Below are positions 60,476-64,000 of a stretch of DNA of 64,000 nucleotides, piece by piece. A model generated the notes under the pieces. That model did no database searches. It had not been told where the DNA came from and was given only the letters and a program-made list of their open reading frames with translations. The stretch is from Cellulophaga sp. RHA19. Lineage in GTDB: Bacteria > Bacteroidota > Bacteroidia > Flavobacteriales > Flavobacteriaceae. Every line of letters begins with the position of its first letter. Positions within the stretch are counted from its first letter, which is position 1. The position numbers and the translations under genes were made by a program. The stretch lies in the NCBI RefSeq assembly GCF_002813425.1, contig NZ_PHUL01000001.1, positions 1,178,001 to 1,242,000 on the forward strand. Reading direction: 5' to 3'.

Positions 60476-60570
60476 AATATCAATTCTAAATAATAACATA
60501 AAACAGTTTTGTTTTTACAAATATCGTAAAAATAGGTAAAGTTTGTGCCTTGTGATTGTTAATTGATGAT

Positions 60571-62832
60571 TTAAAACCAATATCCAATGCTAAAAAACAA
60601 CCTTCCTTTGTTTTTCTCTGGAGACCAGGAGTAAACAGCTTGTATTGGGCCTAAAAAAGATTCAAGACCGTAGCCAATTCCGTATCCCGTGTGCTCTGGT
60701 AGTTGAAACCATTCTGCTTTTCTGTAAATGTCATCATTTATGTTGGCAAAGTTTGCTGATAAAAGTAAATGATTTTTTGGGCTAAATTCATAATCTAGCT
60801 TTGTAAGCCCCTTTATATAACTGTTTCCGGTTAGGCTAATAAAATCATAGCCTAAAAAAGAAATATAGCCATCTCCTAAGTCGTTACCGTAACCGCCCAT
60901 TATAAAATCTAATGACCTTACGTTGGAGTTACCTAGTTTAAAGCCTGCGCCGGCTTCTAGGTTTAAAGACAAATTGTGAGTTAACTCAAAAGCAGCGCCC
61001 ATAGTTCCTTGTGCTATAGAAAACTCTTTAAAGTTGTTGTTGTAGTCTGATGAAAACATATAAAAATGCAAATCACCATTAAAATAAAGACCTTTGCTAG
61101 GGAAGTATTTGTCGTTATATGTGTCTAGTTTTAATTTAGCAAACGTGCTAAAGTAATTGCTCTTTTCAAATATGGTTCTAGAGTCTTCATTATTATTTGC
61201 GTTGTCTTCTTGTAGTGTGCGAGTAGTGTATTTTAAAAACCGATGTTCAGCTCCTAAGCTAAATGCAAATTCTTCGTTCCAAACAGTTTGTATATATGCT
61301 TGGTTAGTAAGGTTTGTAGCGCTTATATTTATATTATTTATTCCTGTGTCTGGCCCTGGAAAATTAGATTTAATAATGTCGTAATCTATTTCGTAATTAT
61401 AGTCGTTATAGGTAGAGTTTAGTCCAAAACTCCAATAAAACCCTTTGTCAAGGTAATATTGCATTTTGTACCTAATATTGTCGCCCAGTATAAAATCAAA
61501 AGAGCCAACATCATCTTGTAAAAAAATATTCTTTTTTGTTAAGTTTATTATGGCTGCACTTTTATAAATATCGTCATAATGCGCGCCCATTTTAATAAAC
61601 ATCTTGTCTTTGTTTTCTTTTATTTTTAAAGTCAAGACAAGTTCATCTTCCTCTGAGTCTATAGAGGGTCTGGAGTCTAGTGTATAGCGTATTGTTTTAA
61701 AATTATTAGTAGCTGCAAGGTTGTTTATGCCTTGTTGTAGTTTTGCAAAGGGTACTGTTTTGTCTAAATCTAACCTTAGCTTACCTTTAATATACGCTCT
61801 GGTGTAGTCTTGGTGGCCAGAGATTATTAGCCTGTTAATAGTTATAGAGTCGTGTGGTTTTATGTTATTGTGTTTTTTTATGTCTTTGCCACGTTGTAAA
61901 GCAATATTTTTTAATTGGCTGATTTTTGTTCTTGCGGCAGCCTCACCAGATTCTATAATTTCTTTACCAAGAGCAAAATCTATAACCGAGTATTTGCCTA
62001 TTTCTGGTTTTATAAGCACATCTGTTAGCTTGGCTTTAGCCTTCATGTCGTTAACAGTTCTGTAGTTGTTAATTTGTAGTAAAACCTCTGTGCCAGAGCC
62101 AAGGTTGTCTCTGCTAGACAAACTGTCTTGTACATCTATACCAATAATTATATCTGCACCTAATTTTTTTAGTTTGTTAATAGGGTAATTGTTTACTACA
62201 CCGCCATCTATTAAAATTTTATCATTTATTTCTGCAGGTTCAAATAAAGACGGGAATGTGCCACTTGCCATAATGGCTTCGGGTAAATAACCTTTATTTA
62301 GTAAAATTTCTTGTCCGGTTTCTACATCTGTTGCAATGCAAAAAAAAGGAATTGGTAATTTACTAAAGTCATCTGTGTCTTTAACGTGGTACAGTAATTT
62401 AACTAGTAGGTTGTATATGTTTTGCCCGCTAGATATAGCAGACGGAAAGGAAACTTTAAATTTATTAAATGGCAAGCTTAATGCGTACCGTTCTGCATCT
62501 TCCTTGTCATAAAAAGTTTTTGCTCCTCTTGGTAAGTTGTCCTGTATTAAAAGGTTTACGTCTATACTATTAAAAATAGAGTCCAGTTCGTTAGCAGAAT
62601 ATCCAGAAGCGTATAGGGCGCCAATAATTGCTCCCATACTTGTGCCTCCAATATAGTCAATTTTAACACCAGCTTCTTCAATAACTTTTAATGCTCCAAT
62701 ATGTGCCAATCCTTTTGCGCCACCACCACTTAGCACTAGACCAACTTTTACGCTGTCTTTTGCTACTTTATTTTGCGTAAAACCAATACCGCAAATTAAA
62801 AGTGTGATTATAGTAAGTACTAGTTTCTTCAT
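60571..62832 (-). CDS. Patatin-like phospholipase with outer-membrane barrel (PlpD-like)
   Basis: 753 residues: signal peptide, patatin domain (about 28-320) with oxyanion-hole GGGAKG (36-41), nucleophile Ser65 in GGTSMG and the dyad Asp209 in LIDGGVVNN, then a POTRA-like domain (about 325-405: ITINRLIISGHQDYTRAYIKGKL) and a BamA-like 16-strand barrel to the end (RLFFSIGYWF). The order matches type Vd secreted phospholipases such as PlpD. It probably exposes or releases a lipase at the cell surface. It follows uvrC by 3 bases. Confidence 0.92.
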   Translation of the reverse strand: MKKLVLTIITLLICGIGFTQNKVAKDSVKVGLVLSGGGAKGLAHIGALKVIEEAGVKIDYIGGTSMGAIIGALYASGYSANELDSIFNSIDVNLLIQDNLPRGAKTFYDKEDAERYALSLPFNKFKVSFPSAISSGQNIYNLLVKLLYHVKDTDDFSKLPIPFFCIATDVETGQEILLNKGYLPEAIMASGTFPSLFEPAEINDKILIDGGVVNNYPINKLKKLGADIIIGIDVQDSLSSRDNLGSGTEVLLQINNYRTVNDMKAKAKLTDVLIKPEIGKYSVIDFALGKEIIESGEAAARTKISQLKNIALQRGKDIKKHNNIKPHDSITINRLIISGHQDYTRAYIKGKLRLDLDKTVPFAKLQQGINNLAATNNFKTIRYTLDSRPSIDSEEDELVLTLKIKENKDKMFIKMGAHYDDIYKSAAIINLTKKNIFLQDDVGSFDFILGDNIRYKMQYYLDKGFYWSFGLNSTYNDYNYEIDYDIIKSNFPGPDTGINNINISATNLTNQAYIQTVWNEEFAFSLGAEHRFLKYTTRTLQEDNANNNEDSRTIFEKSNYFSTFAKLKLDTYNDKYFPSKGLYFNGDLHFYMFSSDYNNNFKEFSIAQGTMGAAFELTHNLSLNLEAGAGFKLGNSNVRSLDFIMGGYGNDLGDGYISFLGYDFISLTGNSYIKGLTKLDYEFSPKNHLLLSANFANINDDIYRKAEWFQLPEHTGYGIGYGLESFLGPIQAVYSWSPEKNKGRLFFSIGYWF

Positions 62833-62835
62833 TTT

Positions 62836-64000
62836 TTAATGAAAGGTGTTATATATTTTTTGAGCTTTAGACATACCTACAATTTCGGCAAGTTTTTCTA
62901 TACTAGCTTCTTTTATTCTTTTTACAGATTTAAATGACTTTAAAAGATCTGTTGCCGTTTTTTCTCCAACTCCATCTATACTTTCTAGTTCAGAGTTTAT
63001 GGCTGCATTACTTCGTTTTGTTCTGTGAAAAGTAATTCCAAATCTATGCGCCTCATTACGTAGTTGTTGTACTATTTTAAGGCTTTCAGATTTTTTATCT
63101 AAATATAAAGGAATTGAATCTCCAGGGAAATAAATTTCTTCTAATCTTTTTGCAATACCAATAATAGCTATTTTTCCTCTTAACCCTAAAACATCTAAAC
63201 TTTTAAGGGCTGAAGATAGTTGTCCTTTACCACCATCTATTACAATTAACTGTGGTAAGGATTGTTCTTCTTCTAGTAGTCTTTTGTAGCGCCTAAACAC
63301 TACTTCTTCCATAGACGCAAAATCATCTGGGCCAACAACAGTTTTTATGTTGTAGTGTCTATATTCTTTTTTTGCTGGTTTTCCGTTTTTAAATACAACG
63401 CAAGCAGCAACTGGGTTGGTTCCTTGTATGTTAGAGTTATCAAAACACTCTATGTGTCTTGGTTCTTCAGATAAGCGTAAATCTTTTTTCATTTGCGCCA
63501 TAATACGATTTGTATGGCGGTCTGGATCTGTAACTTTTATTTGTTTAAAACGATCCATTCTATAGTACTTAGCATTTCTTTCAGATAATTCTAAAATTCT
63601 TTTTTTGTCGCCAAGTTTAGGTATTGTTACCTTTAAGTTGCTATCTACTGTTACAGGAAAAGGCAGGTATATTTCTCTTGATAAAGATTTAAATCTTTGC
63701 CTAATTTCTATAATAGCTAATTGAAGGAGCTCTTCATCAGTCTCATTTAGTTTTTTCTTTAATTCTAGAGTGTGAGATCTAATAATTGCACCGTGTGATA
63801 GTTGTAAAAAATTTATGTATGCAAAAGTTTCATCAGAAATAATTGAAAAAACATCTACATTATTAATCTTAGGATTTACTATAGTTGTTTTAACTTGGTA
63901 ATTCTCTAAAACTTCTATTTTTTCTTTAAAATCCTGTGCCTCTTCAAACCTCATTTCAGAGGCTAGTACTTTCATCTGATTTTTAAAATAGTGTAAAGAC
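62836..64000 (-). CDS. uvrC: UvrABC excinuclease subunit C, N-terminus cut off
   Basis: Makes the two incisions in nucleotide excision repair. The frame is open through the right edge (…SLHYFKNQMKVLASEM), so the first 63975 ATG is internal. Seen are the end of the UVR motif (MRFEEAQDFKEKIEVLENY), the RNase H-like endonuclease domain (RHIECFDNSNIQGTNPVA, LIVIDGGKGQLSSALKSL, IGIAKRLEEIYF, LQQLRNEAHRFGI-type LRNEAHRFGITFHR) and the C-terminal helix-hairpin-helix pair (SIDGVGEKTATDLLKSFKS, IAEIVGMSKAQ-type EIVGMSKAQKIY). The GIY-YIG domain lies beyond base 64000. Its stop is 3 bases before the patatin gene. Confidence 0.95.
   Translation of the reverse strand, partial: SLHYFKNQMKVLASEMRFEEAQDFKEKIEVLENYQVKTTIVNPKINNVDVFSIISDETFAYINFLQLSHGAIIRSHTLELKKKLNETDEELLQLAIIEIRQRFKSLSREIYLPFPVTVDSNLKVTIPKLGDKKRILELSERNAKYYRMDRFKQIKVTDPDRHTNRIMAQMKKDLRLSEEPRHIECFDNSNIQGTNPVAACVVFKNGKPAKKEYRHYNIKTVVGPDDFASMEEVVFRRYKRLLEEEQSLPQLIVIDGGKGQLSSALKSLDVLGLRGKIAIIGIAKRLEEIYFPGDSIPLYLDKKSESLKIVQQLRNEAHRFGITFHRTKRSNAAINSELESIDGVGEKTATDLLKSFKSVKRIKEASIEKLAEIVGMSKAQKIYNTFH

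Noticed and set aside
1..64000. CRISPR array, tRNA/rRNA genes, insertion sequences, prophage or integrase
   Set aside because: No regularly spaced repeats, no T-loop-like GGTTCGAATCC stretches, no transposase or integrase motifs were seen on either strand.

Overview
The window is AT-rich, densely packed DNA from a member of the Bacteroidetes, almost certainly Flavobacteriaceae. The evidence is many short lipoproteins with a lipobox, two TonB-dependent receptors with carboxypeptidase-regulatory-like N-termini, promoters of the TAnnTTTG (-7) type, a eukaryote-type dimeric glycyl-tRNA synthetase, malate:quinone oxidoreductase, and a tryptophan-to-quinolinate enzyme set (tryptophan 2,3-dioxygenase and 3-hydroxyanthranilate dioxygenase). 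No tRNA, rRNA, CRISPR array, insertion sequence or prophage was seen. Both ends cut genes: an ALDH7-family aldehyde dehydrogenase at the left (C-terminus missing) and uvrC at the right (N-terminus missing).

Layout. 1-3.2 kb: aldehyde dehydrogenase, 3-hydroxyanthranilate dioxygenase and two tandem CAP-domain lipoproteins. 3.4-13.2 kb: a giant alpha-2-macroglobulin-like lipoprotein and, four genes later, penicillin-binding protein 1C; these two families are known to travel together as a periplasmic protection and cell-wall repair pair. 13.2-25.5 kb: an accessory stretch, nearly all on the minus strand, of small lipoproteins, membrane proteins and orphan families. It contains the most interesting gene of the window, a 1108-residue reverse transcriptase fused to a C-terminal nitrilase domain (17161-20487), the architecture of defence-associated reverse transcriptase type 1 (UG1-like). 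It also holds a HipA-like kinase overlapping a DUF3037 gene.

25.7-40 kb: mostly housekeeping: gpsA, mqo, a SulP transporter, galM, exonuclease III, glyS, comF, an omega-amidase and a DinB-like protein. A 28-codon membrane ORF and a sigma-54-like promoter lie between gpsA and an orphan lipoprotein. 40.3-42.9 kb: a multi-PAS histidine kinase with a single-domain response regulator. 42.9-54 kb: two related TonB receptor/lipoprotein operons flanking two secreted nucleases (an EEP-family nuclease and an endonuclease I), read here as a possible extracellular nucleic-acid scavenging region. 54.2-58.9 kb: a tight operon DUF3108 - tryptophan 2,3-dioxygenase - M23 peptidase - pgi. 59.2-64 kb: 4-hydroxyphenylpyruvate dioxygenase, a patatin/outer-membrane barrel protein and uvrC.

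Coordinates of starts were adjusted where an internal ATG gives a proper signal peptide or where the longest frame begins at an unlikely TTG. All functional calls come from reading motifs by eye; no database search was run.
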